Assembly: GCF_003751625.1 (NCBI RefSeq)
Contig: NZ_RJUL01000004.1
Location: 62,001 to 126,000 of the forward strand
DNA from: Gallaecimonas pentaromativorans
Lineage (GTDB): Bacteria; Pseudomonadota; Gammaproteobacteria; Enterobacterales; Gallaecimonadaceae
Reading direction: 5' to 3'
Length of the DNA stretch: 64,000 bases
Under the pieces are notes generated by a model, which saw only the letters and a list, made by a program, of their open reading frames with translations, ran no database searches and was not told the DNA's origin. How positions within the stretch are numbered: position 1 is the stretch's first letter; each line of letters opens with the position of its first letter. The translations under genes and the position numbers were made by a program. Below, in pieces: positions 7,480 to 17,838 of the stretch.

Positions 7480-8740
7480 TGACCACTCCTTTGAGGGTGT
7501 AACTGTCTGTATTTCCAACGTAACGACTGTGCGTCCAAGTCGGTTCGGTGGTCAAGCGCCAATACACCTTATACCCCGCCAGTTGTTTATCCTTACCGGC
7601 TTGCCAGCTCAGGGTGGTATCCGGGCTGACCGCACCTTTGATGGTGACACCCGCTGGCGCCGTGGGTGCCCAGGCCATGGAGGCGAGAGTAATGGCATCA
7701 AGCGCCGCCACCTTGCGGGCGTAGTCAAAATCCACCCCGGTCAGCACGTCGCCATAGGCCACACCGTTCTCGGTGCGAAGGTCCTGGTGCTGGCGGTTGT
7801 AGTTTTCGTGGGTTTCCATCAGCCGTACTCCGGGATAACCGGCGTCATTAAAGGGGCTGTGGTGGCCGCCACGGCCGAAGCGGTCGAGGCGATAAACCAT
7901 CATCACGTCCAGCATCGGCAGATACTGGTGAGCCAAGGCTTTGATGTAGCGGCCCAGGTTGCGGGAGGGGGAGTCCAGCTCTCCGCCGGTAAAACGTCGG
8001 GTGCGGGCCTCGGTGGCGGTTTCAACCGCGCGGGTTCCCTCGGAGAATACCCGTACCGTGTGGTTATCTTTGATGCCGTCGATGCCTTCGGTGTTGCCAA
8101 TCATGTCGTTGTTGATCACCGCATCGATGTTCCAGCCCTGCTCGCGAGCGTATTTGGCGAGGATCTTGCCGCCAAAAAGCCCTTGCTCCTCGGCTGAGAG
8201 GGCGGAAAAGACGATGGTGCCGGGAAAATCGTATTTAGTCAGTACCCGCGCCGATTCTAGGGTCGCTGCGATACCGGAGGCGTTGTCGTTGGCGCCGGGA
8301 GCGTCGGCGGTGGCGTTCATGACATCGGTCACTCGCGAGTCGATGTCCCCGGAAAGCAGCGCCATGCGTTTTTTATCCTCGCTGCCCCATTTGATGGCGA
8401 TGACGTTGGTGATGAGGGTCGGGTTAGGAATACGTTTTTCACCGCTGACGGTATCGGATACCCGGATCACCTCCAGGCAGCCACCGCACTCTTTGCTGAT
8501 GGCCTTGAACTGGGCTTCAATCCAGTCGGTGGCGGCGCCGATGCCGCGGGTTTTAGAGGTTTGGCTAGAAAGAGTGTGGCGGGTGCCAAAGCTGACCAGT
8601 TTGGTAACATCAGCCTTCATGCGCTCGGCAGACATGGCGGCGCCAATGTCGTACAACTCGGGTTTTTCTGCCGGCGGTACTGTCTGCGCCTGGGCAAGAA
8701 ACGGCAGCAAGGTGGCGGCCAGCAGGGTCTTTTTGATCAT
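7391..8740 (-). CDS. M28-family zinc aminopeptidase with C-terminal Fn3-like domain, secreted
   Basis: A 449-residue protein with a signal peptide (MIKKTLLAATLLPFLAQA). The M28 core covers about residues 35-350: GANDNASG (Asp152), SAEEQGLFG (Glu184/185), NNDMIGN (Asp212) and GGHHSPF (His293/294). The first metal-ligand motif, normally H-x-D, reads GDIDSR here, so the usual His is Asp132. Residues about 355-449 look like a fibronectin type III fold. AGGAGATAACC is a strong ribosome site. It heads the minus-strand run with the START and kinase genes. Likely periplasmic or secreted. Confidence 0.88.
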   Translation of the reverse strand: MIKKTLLAATLLPFLAQAQTVPPAEKPELYDIGAAMSAERMKADVTKLVSFGTRHTLSSQTSKTRGIGAATDWIEAQFKAISKECGGCLEVIRVSDTVSGEKRIPNPTLITNVIAIKWGSEDKKRMALLSGDIDSRVTDVMNATADAPGANDNASGIAATLESARVLTKYDFPGTIVFSALSAEEQGLFGGKILAKYAREQGWNIDAVINNDMIGNTEGIDGIKDNHTVRVFSEGTRAVETATEARTRRFTGGELDSPSRNLGRYIKALAHQYLPMLDVMMVYRLDRFGRGGHHSPFNDAGYPGVRLMETHENYNRQHQDLRTENGVAYGDVLTGVDFDYARKVAALDAITLASMAWAPTAPAGVTIKGAVSPDTTLSWQAGKDKQLAGYKVYWRLTTEPTWTHSRYVGNTDSYTLKGVVIDNYFFGVAAVAKDGTESPVVFPGAAGAF

Positions 8741-8848
8741 GGTTATCTCCTGTTGTCAGTGTCTCTAAGCTAACAGCGACAACGGGCCAGGCCAGTGCTC
8801 TGCGCCGGTGCGCCTTGTTGATGCGACCAAAGGGCGGGGTCATTGGCG

Positions 8849-8878
8849 TTGCACCGGGCCGACCAACACCGCTATTAT
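8849..8878 (+). promoter_or_regulatory. Candidate sigma-70 promoter of thrS
   Basis: TTGCAC (8849-8854) and TATTAT (8873-8878) are separated by 18 bases in the 270-base gap between the divergent M28 gene and thrS. The leader of about 125 bases that would result is compatible with an autoregulatory thrS operator, but I could not confirm a tRNA-like fold. Confidence 0.4.
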
Positions 8879-9010
8879 TGCGTCTCTTTTGGTCAGGGCG
8901 GGGTTCCCGCTGCCGAAGCGCCCTTGGTTTGGGTGGTAAGCAACTGACGTTTCACGATTTTGACTATCAAGTGGCCCTTGGTACGGGTCACCACTGACAA
9001 GGACATTCCC

Positions 9011-10939
9011 ATGCCTGCTATTACCCTGCCAGACGGTTCCGTTCGTCACTTTGATAACCCTGTTTCCATCATGGATGTGGCGCTGGACATTGGTCCTGGC
9101 CTGGCCAAAGCCACCATTGCCGGCCGTGTCAACGGCGAGCTGATGGACGCCAGCGACCTCATCGAAAACGACGCAACCCTGGCCATCATCACCGCCAAGA
9201 ATGACGAAGGTCTTGAGATCCTTCGCCACTCCTGTGCCCACCTGTTAGGTCATGCCATCAAGCAGCTGTGGCCGCAGACCAAAATGGCTATAGGCCCGGT
9301 GATCGATAACGGCTTTTATTATGACGTTGACTTGGATTTCCCCCTGACGCAGGAGCATATCGAGCAGCTTGAAGCCCGTATGCACGAACTGGCGGAAAAA
9401 GACTACGACGTCATCAAGAAAAAAGTGAGCTGGCAGGAAGCACGGGACACCTTCGAGGCCCGTGGTGAAAGCTACAAAATGGCCATTCTGGACGAAAACA
9501 TCAGCCACGATGATCGCCCCGGCCTGTACCACCACGAAGAATATGTCGATATGTGCCGCGGCCCGCACGTACCGAACATGAAGTTTTGCCATTACTTCAA
9601 ACTGATGAAGGTCTCTGGCGCCTACTGGCGTGGCGATGCCAAAAACAAGATGCTGCAACGCATCTACGGCACCGCCTGGGCCGATAAAAAGGCCTTGAAC
9701 AGCTATTTGGTGCAGTTGGCTGAAGCCGAAAAACGCGACCACCGCAAAATCGGCAAGCAACTGGACTTGTTCCACTTCCAAGAAGAAGCGCCGGGCATGG
9801 TGTTCTGGCACAACGACGGCTGGATAATCTTCCGTCAACTCGAGACCTTTATCCGCGAAAAGCTGCGCGAATTTGACTATCAAGAAGTCAAAGGTCCCTT
9901 GATGATGGACCGGGTGCTGTGGGAGAAATCCGGGCACTGGGAGAAATATGGCGACGCCATGTTTACCACCAGCTCCGAAAACCGCGATTACGCCATCAAG
10001 CCCATGAACTGCCCAGGCCATGTGCAGATCTTCAATCAGGGCCTCAAATCCTACCGCGACCTGCCGCTGCGCATGGCCGAGTTTGGCTCTTGCCACCGCA
10101 ACGAGCCGAGCGGCGCGCTCCATGGCCTGATGCGGGTGCGCGGTTTTACCCAGGATGACGCCCACATCTTCTGTACCGATGACCAAATCCAAGCGGAAGT
10201 GGCCAGCTGTATCGACATGGTTTACAGCACCTATGCCACCTTTGGCTTTGAAAACATCAAGGTCAAACTCTCTACCCGTCCCGAGCAGCGCATCGGCTCC
10301 GATGCCATCTGGGATAAGGCAGAACAGGGCCTGGCCGAAGCGCTGAGCGCCAAAGGTATCGAATACGACCTGCAACCCGGTGAAGGGGCCTTTTACGGGC
10401 CGAAAATCGAGTTCACCCTGCATGATTGTCTGAACCGTGCCTGGCAATGTGGTACTGTGCAGCTCGACTTTGCTCTGCCGGGCCGTTTGGGCGCCAGTTT
10501 TGTGGCCGAAGACAACGACCGCAAGGTGCCGGTGATGATCCACCGTGCCATCCTGGGGTCCTTGGAGCGTTTCATCGGTATTCTTATCGAGGAATACGCT
10601 GGATTCTTCCCGGCATGGCTGTCGCCGACCCAGGCAGTGGTGATGAATATCACCGATGCCCAGGCCGATTACGTGCAAGATGTGGTAAAAACCCTTGAAA
10701 GCGCGGGCATTCGTGCGAAAGCCGACTTGAGAAACGAGAAGATTGGCTTTAAAATCCGCGAGCACACGCTTAAGCGCGTCCCGTACCTGCTGGTAGTAGG
10801 TGACAAAGAGCGGGAAGCAGGCGAAATCGCCGTCCGTACGCGCAAAGGACAAGATCTCGGCAAATTCAAGCTGGAAGACTTTATAAGCCAGCTGCAAGGC
10901 GAAATTGCCAGCCGAGGCAAACAAACCGTGGAGGAATAA
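9011..10939 (+). CDS. thrS: Threonyl-tRNA synthetase
   Basis: A 642-residue class II synthetase, nearly collinear with E. coli ThrS. It has an N-terminal TGS domain ([14 protein letters not shown]), an editing domain with the HxxxH motif HSCAHLLGH (about residue 73), motif 2 [22 protein letters not shown] and the C-terminal anticodon-binding domain. It charges tRNA-Thr and clears mischarged Ser-tRNA-Thr. The ATG at 9011 matches the family start; an in-frame upstream extension from 8960 has no ribosome site. Head of the thrS-infC-rpmI-rplT cluster, with only 3 bases before infC. Confidence 0.98.
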   Translation: MPAITLPDGSVRHFDNPVSIMDVALDIGPGLAKATIAGRVNGELMDASDLIENDATLAIITAKNDEGLEILRHSCAHLLGHAIKQLWPQTKMAIGPVIDNGFYYDVDLDFPLTQEHIEQLEARMHELAEKDYDVIKKKVSWQEARDTFEARGESYKMAILDENISHDDRPGLYHHEEYVDMCRGPHVPNMKFCHYFKLMKVSGAYWRGDAKNKMLQRIYGTAWADKKALNSYLVQLAEAEKRDHRKIGKQLDLFHFQEEAPGMVFWHNDGWIIFRQLETFIREKLREFDYQEVKGPLMMDRVLWEKSGHWEKYGDAMFTTSSENRDYAIKPMNCPGHVQIFNQGLKSYRDLPLRMAEFGSCHRNEPSGALHGLMRVRGFTQDDAHIFCTDDQIQAEVASCIDMVYSTYATFGFENIKVKLSTRPEQRIGSDAIWDKAEQGLAEALSAKGIEYDLQPGEGAFYGPKIEFTLHDCLNRAWQCGTVQLDFALPGRLGASFVAEDNDRKVPVMIHRAILGSLERFIGILIEEYAGFFPAWLSPTQAVVMNITDAQADYVQDVVKTLESAGIRAKADLRNEKIGFKIREHTLKRVPYLLVVGDKEREAGEIAVRTRKGQDLGKFKLEDFISQLQGEIASRGKQTVEE

Positions 10940-10942
10940 CGT

Positions 10943-11488
10943 ATTAAAGGCGGAAGACGGGGCCCATTGGTCCAGCAGAAACCGAAACACCGTATCAACG
11001 ACCTGATCCGTATCCCTGAAGTACGCCTTATTGGCGCAGAAGGTGAGCAGCTCGGTGTCGTTAAAATCCAGGATGCCCTGGCCCAGGCTGAAGCAGCCCA
11101 AATGGACCTCGTAGAGATCAGCCCTAACGCTGAACCGCCGGTCTGCCAGATCATGGATTACGGTAAGTTCCTCTACGAGAAACAAAAAAGCGCAAAAGAA
11201 CAAAAGAAAAAGCAAAAACAGATCCAGGTGAAGGAAATCAAATTCCGCCCTGGCACAGATGAAGGCGACTACCAGGTAAAACTGCGCAACCTGGTTCGCT
11301 TTCTGGAAGACGGTGACAAAGCCAAAATCACCCTGCGGTTCCGTGGTCGTGAAATGGCGCACCAAGAGCTTGGTCGAGACCTGCTTGAGCGGATCAAGGC
11401 TGACCTCGAAGAGCTGTCTGTTGTTGAGTCTTTCCCGAAAATGGAAGGCCGCCAGATGGTGATGGTGCTGGCACCCAAAAAGAAATAA
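10943..11488 (+). CDS. infC: Translation initiation factor IF-3 (ATT start)
   Basis: A 181-residue protein with the start codon ATT at 10943, preceded by GGAGGAAT. It reads (M)KGGRRG, then [16 protein letters not shown], as in E. coli infC, which also uses AUU. IF-3 prevents subunit joining and rejects non-canonical starts, so the AUU codon makes infC translation self-limiting. The N-domain, lysine-rich linker ([19 protein letters not shown]) and C-domain ([16 protein letters not shown]) are all present. A downstream in-frame TTG at 10967 would remove conserved residues and is rejected. Confidence 0.97.
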   Translation: MKGGRRGPLVQQKPKHRINDLIRIPEVRLIGAEGEQLGVVKIQDALAQAEAAQMDLVEISPNAEPPVCQIMDYGKFLYEKQKSAKEQKKKQKQIQVKEIKFRPGTDEGDYQVKLRNLVRFLEDGDKAKITLRFRGREMAHQELGRDLLERIKADLEELSVVESFPKMEGRQMVMVLAPKKK

Positions 11489-11566
11489 TCAGGCGCCCAC
11501 AAGTAACGGGTCAGTTCGGCCCGTTCGCCCTGGTTGTTGGTTGTTAACAATGCGGAGTTATTCGTA

Positions 11567-11764
11567 ATGGCTAAAATGAAGACCCATCGTGGTGCTGCCA
11601 AGCGGTTCAAAAAAACCGCGTCTGGTGGCTATAAGTTCAAGCAGTCTCACCTGCGCCACATCTTGACCAAAAAATCCTCCAAGCGTAAGCGTCAGCTGCG
11701 CGATACCCATCAGGTTGCCGCTGCGGACAAGCCGCTGGTCGACCGTATGCTGCCTAATCTGTAA
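11567..11764 (+). CDS. rpmI: 50S ribosomal protein L35
   Basis: 65 residues, [20 protein letters not shown] to DRMLPNL, full length for bL35. The ATG at 11567 (GGAG upstream) gives the family N-terminus; an in-frame upstream ATG at 11534 is rejected. It lies between infC and rplT as in most bacteria. In E. coli the rpmI translation start region is the site of L20 autorepression; whether the pseudoknot exists here was not tested. Confidence 0.97.
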   Translation: MAKMKTHRGAAKRFKKTASGGYKFKQSHLRHILTKKSSKRKRQLRDTHQVAAADKPLVDRMLPNL

Positions 11765-11777
11765 GGGGATTTGAGAG

Positions 11778-12131
11778 ATGCCAAGAGTTAAACGTGGTGT
11801 AACTGCCCGCGCTCGTCACAAGAAGGTAATGAAGGCCGCCAAAGGTTACTATGGCGCCCGTAGCCGTGTTTATCGCGTTGCCTTCCAGGCCGTGATCAAA
11901 GCCGGTCAATACGCTTACCGTGACCGTCGTGCTAAGAAACGTCAGTTCCGTCAGCTGTGGATTGCCCGTATCAACGCGGCTTCCCGTCAGAACGGTCTGT
12001 CCTACAGCCGTCTGATCAACGGTCTGAAGAAAGCTTCCGTGGAAATCGATCGTAAGATTTTGTCTGACATCGCTGTACACGACAAAGCCGCCTTCACTGC
12101 TCTGGTTGAAAAAGCCAAAGCAGCACTGTAA
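11778..12131 (+). CDS. rplT: 50S ribosomal protein L20
   Basis: 117 residues, [19 protein letters not shown] to EKAKAAL, full length for bL20 and highly basic. It binds 23S rRNA early in 50S assembly and represses its own operon in enterobacteria. Thirteen bases after rpmI, with an AGGGGAT ribosome site. Followed immediately by a strong terminator. Confidence 0.98.
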   Translation: MPRVKRGVTARARHKKVMKAAKGYYGARSRVYRVAFQAVIKAGQYAYRDRRAKKRQFRQLWIARINAASRQNGLSYSRLINGLKKASVEIDRKILSDIAVHDKAAFTALVEKAKAAL

Positions 12132-12137
12132 GACGGA

Positions 12138-12161
12138 GGGGGGCTCCGGCCCCCCTTTTTT
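12138..12161 (+). terminator. Intrinsic terminator after rplT
   Basis: GGGGGG (12138-12143) pairs with CCCCCC (12150-12155), followed by TTTTTT. It ends the thrS-infC-rpmI-rplT transcript just before the phenylalanine leader. Confidence 0.88.
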
Positions 12162-12179
12162 GCAAAAAGAGACCACCCC

Positions 12180-12221
12180 ATGCCAACACTGTTTTTCTTT
12201 AGCTTCTTCTTTACTTCCTGA
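12180..12221 (+). CDS. pheM: pheST operon leader peptide (PheM)
   Basis: A 13-residue ORF encoding MPTLFFFSFFFTS: six of thirteen codons are Phe. E. coli pheM encodes a 14-residue peptide of the same kind (five Phe) in the same place between rplT and pheS. Its role is to stall the ribosome when charged tRNA-Phe is scarce. The run of Phe codons, the position and the downstream attenuator support it. Confidence 0.92.
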   Translation: MPTLFFFSFFFTS

Positions 12222-12294
12222 CATTCAGGAGGCCTTACCTTGGTGAAGAAGAAGCTAAAGGAAACCCAAGGCCTCCCCGTCGGGAGGCTTTTTT
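12197..12294 (+). promoter_or_regulatory. Phenylalanine attenuator of pheST
   Basis: Segment A (12197-12211, the Phe-codon run) is a perfect 15-base complement of segment C (12246-12260). Segment B, GGAGGCCTT (12228-12236), is a perfect complement of segment D, AAGGCCTCC (12268-12276). D also pairs in the terminator: GCCTCCC (12271-12277) with GGGAGGC (12282-12288), followed by TTTTTT. Inferred logic: A:C sequesters B and lets D form the terminator, while a ribosome stalled on Phe codons masks A, so B:D forms the antiterminator and pheST is transcribed. Confidence 0.9.
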
Positions 12295-12302
12295 GTTTGT
12301 GA

Positions 12303-13298
<996 letters not shown>

Positions 13299-13313
13299 GG
13301 CAGGGAGTGAGTC

Positions 13314-15692
13314 ATGAAATTTTCTGAAAACTGGCTGCGCCAATGGGTAAGCCCCGCTATTGATACCCAGGCCTTGTCCGAGCAATTGTCCATGGCCGGC
13401 CTGGAAGTGGACGGCATCGAGCCGGTCGCCGGCACCTTCCACACCGTAGTGGTAGGGGAAGTGGTGGAATGTGCCCAGCACCCCGACGCCGACAAACTGC
13501 GCGTTACCAAGGTCAACGTCGGTGAAGACGAGCTGCTGGACATCGTCTGCGGCGCGCCCAACTGCCGAGCGGGCTTGAAAGTGGCCGTCGCCAAAGTGGG
13601 CGCCGAACTGCCCGGCGACTTTAAAATCAAGAAAGCCAAGCTGCGCGGCCAGCCGTCCCACGGCATGCTCTGCTCCTTCACCGAGCTGGGCATCGATATC
13701 GAAGCCGACGGCATCATCGAGCTACCGGCGGACGCCGTTGTCGGCACCGATATCCGCGATTACCTGGCGCTCAACGACAGCATCATCGAAGTGGACCTGA
13801 CCCCCAACCGCGCCGACTGCCTGGGCGTGCTGGGCCTGGCCCGGGAAGTAGGGGTACTCAATAACCTCGACGTCACCAATGAGCCCTGCGCGCCTGTTGC
13901 CGCCACCATCGACGATAAGCTCGCCATCAGCCTCAAGGCCCCCGATGCCTGTCCGCGCTACTTGGGCCGGGTGATCAAGGGTGTGGATCTGTCTCGCCCC
14001 AGCCCCCTGTGGCTGACCGAGCGGCTGCGCCGCAGCGGCATTCGCAGCATCGATGCGGTGGTGGATGTCACCAACTACGTGCTGATTGAGCTCGGCCACC
14101 CCATGCACGCCTTCGACTTGGCCAAGCTGGACGGCGCCATCCAGGTGCGTCTGGCCGAGAAGGGTGAAAAGCTGGTGCTGCTGGACGAGTCCGAAGTGGA
14201 GCTGGCCGATAACACTCTGGTGATAGCCGACGCCACCAAAGCCCTGGCCATGGCCGGTGTCTTTGGCGGCCTGCACTCCGGCGTGACCAGCGACAGTAAA
14301 GATATCTTCTTGGAAGCGGCCTTCTTTGCGCCTACCGCCATCGCCGGCCGTGCTCGCCAATACGGCCTGCACACCGACGCCTCCCACCGCTACGAGCGCG
14401 GCGTCGACCCGCAGCTGACCCATAAAGCCATGGAGCGTGCCACCGCACTGCTGCTGGACATCGTTGGCGGCCAAGCTGGCCCTGTGGTGGAAGCGGTAGC
14501 AGAGGCGCATCTGCCCAAAGGCGCGCAAATCGTGCTGCGCAAGGCCCGCCTGGCCAAGGTGCTGGGCGCCAATATCAGCGATGACAAAGTCACCGAGATC
14601 CTGACCCGCCTGGGCACAGAGCCGGCCTTTGACGGCAGCCAGTGGACAGTGACGGCGCCGAGCTACCGCTTTGACATGGCCATTGAAGAAGATCTCATCG
14701 AAGAAGTGGCCCGGGTCTTTGGCTACAACAACATTGCCAACAAGGCTCCCCAAGCCAAACTGGTGATGAGCCACCACCGCGAAGCGGAACTGAGCCTCAA
14801 GCGGGTGCGCTCCTTGCTGGTGGACTTGGGTTACCAAGAAGCCATTACCTACAGCTTTGTGGAGCCCAAAGCCCAGGCGGCGCTGTTCCCGGCTGAAGAA
14901 GTGCAAATCCTGCCGCACCCCATCTCGGTGGAAATGTCCGCCATGCGGGTTTCCTTGTGGCCGGGTTTGCTGCAAGCGGTGCTGCACAACCAGAACCGCC
15001 AGCAGGGCCGGGTGCGCTTTTTTGAAAGCGGCCTGCGCTTTATCACCTGCGATGGCGAGCTCAAGCAGCAGAAGATGCTGGCAGGGGTTATCACCGGCAG
15101 CGCCTATGGCGAACATTGGACCCTGGAGCAGCGCGGCAGCGACTTTTTCGACCTTAAAGGCGATTTGGAGCAGCTGTTGTCACTGACCGCGGCCCTTGAC
15201 GAGTTCCGTTTTGAGCGCAGCAGCCTCGATGCCCTGCATCCGGGCCAAAGTGCCCAGATCGTGCGTAATGGCGAGATGGTTGGCCACTTCGGCGTGCTGC
15301 ACCCGGCCGCCGCCAAGGCCCTTGGCCTCAAGTCCCAACCCTTGGTCTTTGAATTGCAATGGGAATTGCTCGGTGAGCGCCGGATCCCCGATGCCAAGCC
15401 GGTTTCCCGTTTCCCTGCCAACCGCCGCGACTTGGCTGTGGTGGTGAAAAATGAGGTGGCAGCGGGAGAAATTCTCGAGGTTTTGCAAAAAATTGGCGGA
15501 AAACAAGTAGTTGACGTAAACTTGTTTGACCTGTACGACGGTAAGGGCGTTGCCGATGGCCATAAGAGCTTGGCTGTCAGCCTGACGCTACAGGACACAA
15601 CGCGTACCCTTGAAGACGGCGAAATCGCCGATGTAGTCTCCAAGGTGGTTGACGCGCTGAAAAGCCAGTTTAATGCATCCTTGAGGGAGTGA
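13314..15692 (+). CDS. pheT: Phenylalanyl-tRNA synthetase beta subunit
   Basis: 792 residues (E. coli PheT is 795). Domains in order: an N-terminal EMAP/tRNA-binding fold (about 40-150, [19 protein letters not shown]), the B3/B4 editing domain (about 210-390), B5 (about 400-475), a synthetase-like fold, and the C-terminal ferredoxin-fold anticodon-binding domain (about 700-792, [15 protein letters not shown]). It binds tRNA-Phe and hydrolyses Tyr-tRNA-Phe. The AGGGAG ribosome site fits the ATG at 13314. Confidence 0.98.
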   Translation: MKFSENWLRQWVSPAIDTQALSEQLSMAGLEVDGIEPVAGTFHTVVVGEVVECAQHPDADKLRVTKVNVGEDELLDIVCGAPNCRAGLKVAVAKVGAELPGDFKIKKAKLRGQPSHGMLCSFTELGIDIEADGIIELPADAVVGTDIRDYLALNDSIIEVDLTPNRADCLGVLGLAREVGVLNNLDVTNEPCAPVAATIDDKLAISLKAPDACPRYLGRVIKGVDLSRPSPLWLTERLRRSGIRSIDAVVDVTNYVLIELGHPMHAFDLAKLDGAIQVRLAEKGEKLVLLDESEVELADNTLVIADATKALAMAGVFGGLHSGVTSDSKDIFLEAAFFAPTAIAGRARQYGLHTDASHRYERGVDPQLTHKAMERATALLLDIVGGQAGPVVEAVAEAHLPKGAQIVLRKARLAKVLGANISDDKVTEILTRLGTEPAFDGSQWTVTAPSYRFDMAIEEDLIEEVARVFGYNNIANKAPQAKLVMSHHREAELSLKRVRSLLVDLGYQEAITYSFVEPKAQAALFPAEEVQILPHPISVEMSAMRVSLWPGLLQAVLHNQNRQQGRVRFFESGLRFITCDGELKQQKMLAGVITGSAYGEHWTLEQRGSDFFDLKGDLEQLLSLTAALDEFRFERSSLDALHPGQSAQIVRNGEMVGHFGVLHPAAAKALGLKSQPLVFELQWELLGERRIPDAKPVSRFPANRRDLAVVVKNEVAAGEILEVLQKIGGKQVVDVNLFDLYDGKGVADGHKSLAVSLTLQDTTRTLEDGEIADVVSKVVDALKSQFNASLRE

Positions 15693-15695
15693 TCT

Positions 15696-15986
15696 ATGGC
15701 GCTGACCAAGGCAGAAATGGCCGAGCACCTCTTTACCAAGCTGGGGATCAACAAACGGGTAGCCAAGGATCTGGTGGAATCCTTTTTTGAGGAGATCCGC
15801 CAGGCACTGGAAAACGGGGAACAGGTCAAATTGTCCGGCTTCGGCAATTTTGAACTTCGGGACAAGAATCAGCGTCCCGGCCGTAACCCGAAGACCGGTG
15901 AGGATATTCCCATTTCTGCCCGGCGCGTGGTGACATTCCGCCCAGGCCAGAAACTCAAGAGCCGTGTGGAAGAGGTTCAAGAGTAA
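15696..15986 (+). CDS. ihfA: Integration host factor alpha subunit
   Basis: 96 residues, [20 protein letters not shown] to KSRVEEVQE. The HU/IHF DNA-bending fold is present, with the beta-arm sequence [21 protein letters not shown] carrying the intercalating proline. It pairs with IhfB to bend DNA at promoters and att sites. Four bases after the pheT stop, as in enterobacteria, so partly co-transcribed with pheST. Its stop codon lies in the stem of the next terminator. Confidence 0.97.
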   Translation: MALTKAEMAEHLFTKLGINKRVAKDLVESFFEEIRQALENGEQVKLSGFGNFELRDKNQRPGRNPKTGEDIPISARRVVTFRPGQKLKSRVEEVQE

Positions 15987-16022
15987 CGAAAAGGAGAGCC
16001 ATTATGGCTCTCCTTTTTCGTT
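15985..16022. terminator. Bidirectional terminator between ihfA and DUF1853 gene
   Basis: A long near-symmetric stem: AAAAGGAGAGCC (from 15989) with loop ATTAT and GGCTCTCCTTTTT. A and T tracts flank both sides, so it can end ihfA (plus) and the convergent DUF1853 gene (minus), whose stop codon lies inside it. Confidence 0.85.
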
Positions 16023-16772
16023 ATTGGGCCAACCTGCTGGCACCACCATATGCCTAAGGCCGCTGCAGCCGTCCTGCACCATGATGGGCGCCTGGCACTG
16101 GCCAGTAAACGCCGCTAACTCGCTACTGGGTGTGGTGGCAATCCACTGCCAGCGCGCCAATGCCCGCCAGTCTCCATCCGGCAGTTTTCCTGCCTCAAAC
16201 CACTGACCTTGCTGATGCCCGGGCGCAAGCCAAGGGTAAGAGGGGCCGTCGCCAAAGAGTATGCCGTGGCTACAGAGCCTGGAGCGTGCCGGTTGCCAGC
16301 CTTTTGTTGCCAGCCAGGCTTGTGCTTCGGGCCTTGCCAGTAGCGGCAGTTGCCGGGTTTTAAGGTGTGCCGCTTTTTGCTCCAGCCAGTCCCGTTTGCC
16401 CGGCCCCAGCCAACCCGAAGCAAGCCCCAGGTAGAATTTTACGGTCAGTTCCCAATGTTCAATCTCGCCGCTGCGTAAATCTCTGACGATAAGGTCCGGC
16501 GCGCCAAGGGTGCGGCCTTGGGCGGTAATTTGGCAATCTTGCGCCAAGATCTGGTAGCGGCCGCTGCCGCTAAGAAGCGCGGCCACCAGTAACTCAAAGC
16601 GCTGGCCAAGTCTGGCAGTAGCCGCCAGCTGCTGGCCAAGGGCTGCCAAGTCTATTTGTCCGGGGGCGGGCAGTAAGGCGGTGTCGCCTATCTGTAGCAG
16701 GGCCGGTGTACTGGCAACCCAGTCAAGCATCTGCTGGACCTGCTGCGCTGAAAAGGGAGGTGAGCTTTGCAT
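16002..16772 (-). CDS. DUF1853 family protein
   Basis: A 256-residue cytoplasmic protein. The pattern LGQRFELLVAALL (about 55-67), then APDLIVRDLRSGEIEHWELTVKFYLG (about 92-117), matches DUF1853, whose E-L/D-x-H-W-E-x-x-x-K-F-Y-L core recalls PD-(D/E)XK nuclease folds. Function is unknown. It is convergent with ihfA and divergent from the ybgA operon, with a 121-base shared upstream region. Confidence 0.75.
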   Translation of the reverse strand: MQSSPPFSAQQVQQMLDWVASTPALLQIGDTALLPAPGQIDLAALGQQLAATARLGQRFELLVAALLSGSGRYQILAQDCQITAQGRTLGAPDLIVRDLRSGEIEHWELTVKFYLGLASGWLGPGKRDWLEQKAAHLKTRQLPLLARPEAQAWLATKGWQPARSRLCSHGILFGDGPSYPWLAPGHQQGQWFEAGKLPDGDWRALARWQWIATTPSSELAAFTGQCQAPIMVQDGCSGLRHMVVPAGWPNNEKGEP

Positions 16773-16852
16773 GGGGCGAGCTTACCAGAAAAAATTCTGA
16801 CCAGCTGATCCACCACTAAGTTGTACCCGTATGCGATATCAATGCTGAAAAC

Positions 16853-16878
16853 CTATACATAAATTAATATCTGTATAG
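16853..16878. promoter_or_regulatory. Inverted repeat, candidate MerR/LitR-type operator before ybgA
   Basis: CTATACA (16853-16859) and TGTATAG (16872-16878) are perfect 7-base inverted arms separated by 12 AT-rich bases. They lie 16 bases before the ybgA start, in the only substantial gap upstream of the eleven-gene run that includes its own merR gene. MerR-family dimers bind repeats of this kind; assignment to the MerR encoded at 17828 is inference. Confidence 0.55.
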
Positions 16879-16893
16879 ATAACTGGGGGTGCT

Positions 16894-17838
16894 ATGGAGA
16901 TCAAAGTTGGCGTTAGTGCCTGTGTGATTGGCCAACAGGTGCGGTTTGACGGTGGCCATAAGCTGTCGCGTTTTATCAGCGACGAGCTGGGCCGCCATTT
17001 TCGCTTTGTGCCGGTTTGCCCGGAAATGGCCATCGGCATGGGCTCGCCCCGGCCCACCATTCGCCTGGTGGGCGACCCGGAACACCCCAGGGTGCAAGGC
17101 ACTAAAGGCCCCGAGCTTGACGTGACCGAGCAGCTTAAGGCGTTTGCCGATACCGCGTTGCCGGGCATGAGTGAGCTAAGTGGCTACCTGCTGTGCGCTA
17201 AATCCCCCACCTGCGGCATGGAGCGGGTGCGGGTTTATCGCCCTGACGGCGAAGGCTTGGGTAAGGTTGGGGTGGGGGTATTTGCCAAAGCCCTGATGGC
17301 GCGCTTTCCCAACCTGCCGGTAGAAGAAGACGGACGCCTTAACGACCCCTTGCTGCGCGAAAACTTCGTGCTGAGGGTGATGGCCTATCACCAGTGGCAG
17401 CAACTGCGCCAAGACGGGCTGACCCTCGCTAGGCTTATGGCCTTTCATCGCCGCCACAAGTTCTTGCTGCTGGCCCATAACCAACCGGTTTACCGCGAAT
17501 TGGGCCCGATGCTTGCCGCGGCGGACACGGCCACCCTCAAGGAGGTGGCAGAGGCTTATATCAGCCGCTTCATGCAGGCCCTTCAATCCCCGGCCAGCCG
17601 AAAAGATCACACCAATGTACTGATGCACCTGCAGGGCTTTTTTAAAAAAATGTTGAGCGGCACCGAAAAACAAGAGCTTAGCGAGCTTATTCAGCAGTAC
17701 CGCCAAGGCCTGGTGCCTCTGGTGGCGCCCCTGACCCTGATTAACCATCACCTGCGGTTGCACCCGGTGGGCTACCTTGCCGAGCAAAGCTACCTCAACC
17801 CTTATCCGGCTGACCTGAAACTTCGTTATGGACTCTGA
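16894..17838 (+). CDS. ybgA: DUF523 and DUF1722 domain protein (YbgA family)
   Basis: A 314-residue two-domain protein. The N-terminal DUF523 covers about 1-150 (GVSACVIGQQVRFDGGHK, CPEMAIGMGSPRP, CAKSPTCGMERV), with four conserved cysteines suggesting a metal or FeS site. The C-terminal DUF1722 covers about 190-305 (LMAFHRRHKFLLLAHNQPVYRELG). E. coli YbgA has only the DUF1722 part and also lies just before phrB, which supports the link with photoreactivation. First gene of the merR-phrB-cfa operon; it overlaps merR by 11 bases. Biochemical role unknown. Confidence 0.85.
   Translation: MEIKVGVSACVIGQQVRFDGGHKLSRFISDELGRHFRFVPVCPEMAIGMGSPRPTIRLVGDPEHPRVQGTKGPELDVTEQLKAFADTALPGMSELSGYLLCAKSPTCGMERVRVYRPDGEGLGKVGVGVFAKALMARFPNLPVEEDGRLNDPLLRENFVLRVMAYHQWQQLRQDGLTLARLMAFHRRHKFLLLAHNQPVYRELGPMLAAADTATLKEVAEAYISRFMQALQSPASRKDHTNVLMHLQGFFKKMLSGTEKQELSELIQQYRQGLVPLVAPLTLINHHLRLHPVGYLAEQSYLNPYPADLKLRYGL

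Noticed and set aside
8815-8997. 60-codon plus-strand frame between the M28 gene and thrS
   Set aside because: It overlaps the likely thrS promoter, lacks a ribosome site and has no family resemblance.
8741-9010. thrS leader as a tRNA-Thr-like operator
   Set aside because: A leader of suitable length exists, but I could not fold a convincing anticodon-like arm by eye, so only the promoter candidate is reported.
9245-11365. 706-codon open frame antisense to thrS and infC
   Set aside because: It lies wholly opposite two certain genes and has no recognisable domains. Long antisense frames are expected from the third-position bias of GC-rich genes.
13722-15116. 464-codon open frame antisense to pheT, and a 405-codon frame at 12444-13661 antisense to pheS/pheT
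   Set aside because: Same reason: shadows of pheS and pheT, low-complexity composition, no ribosome site or family match.
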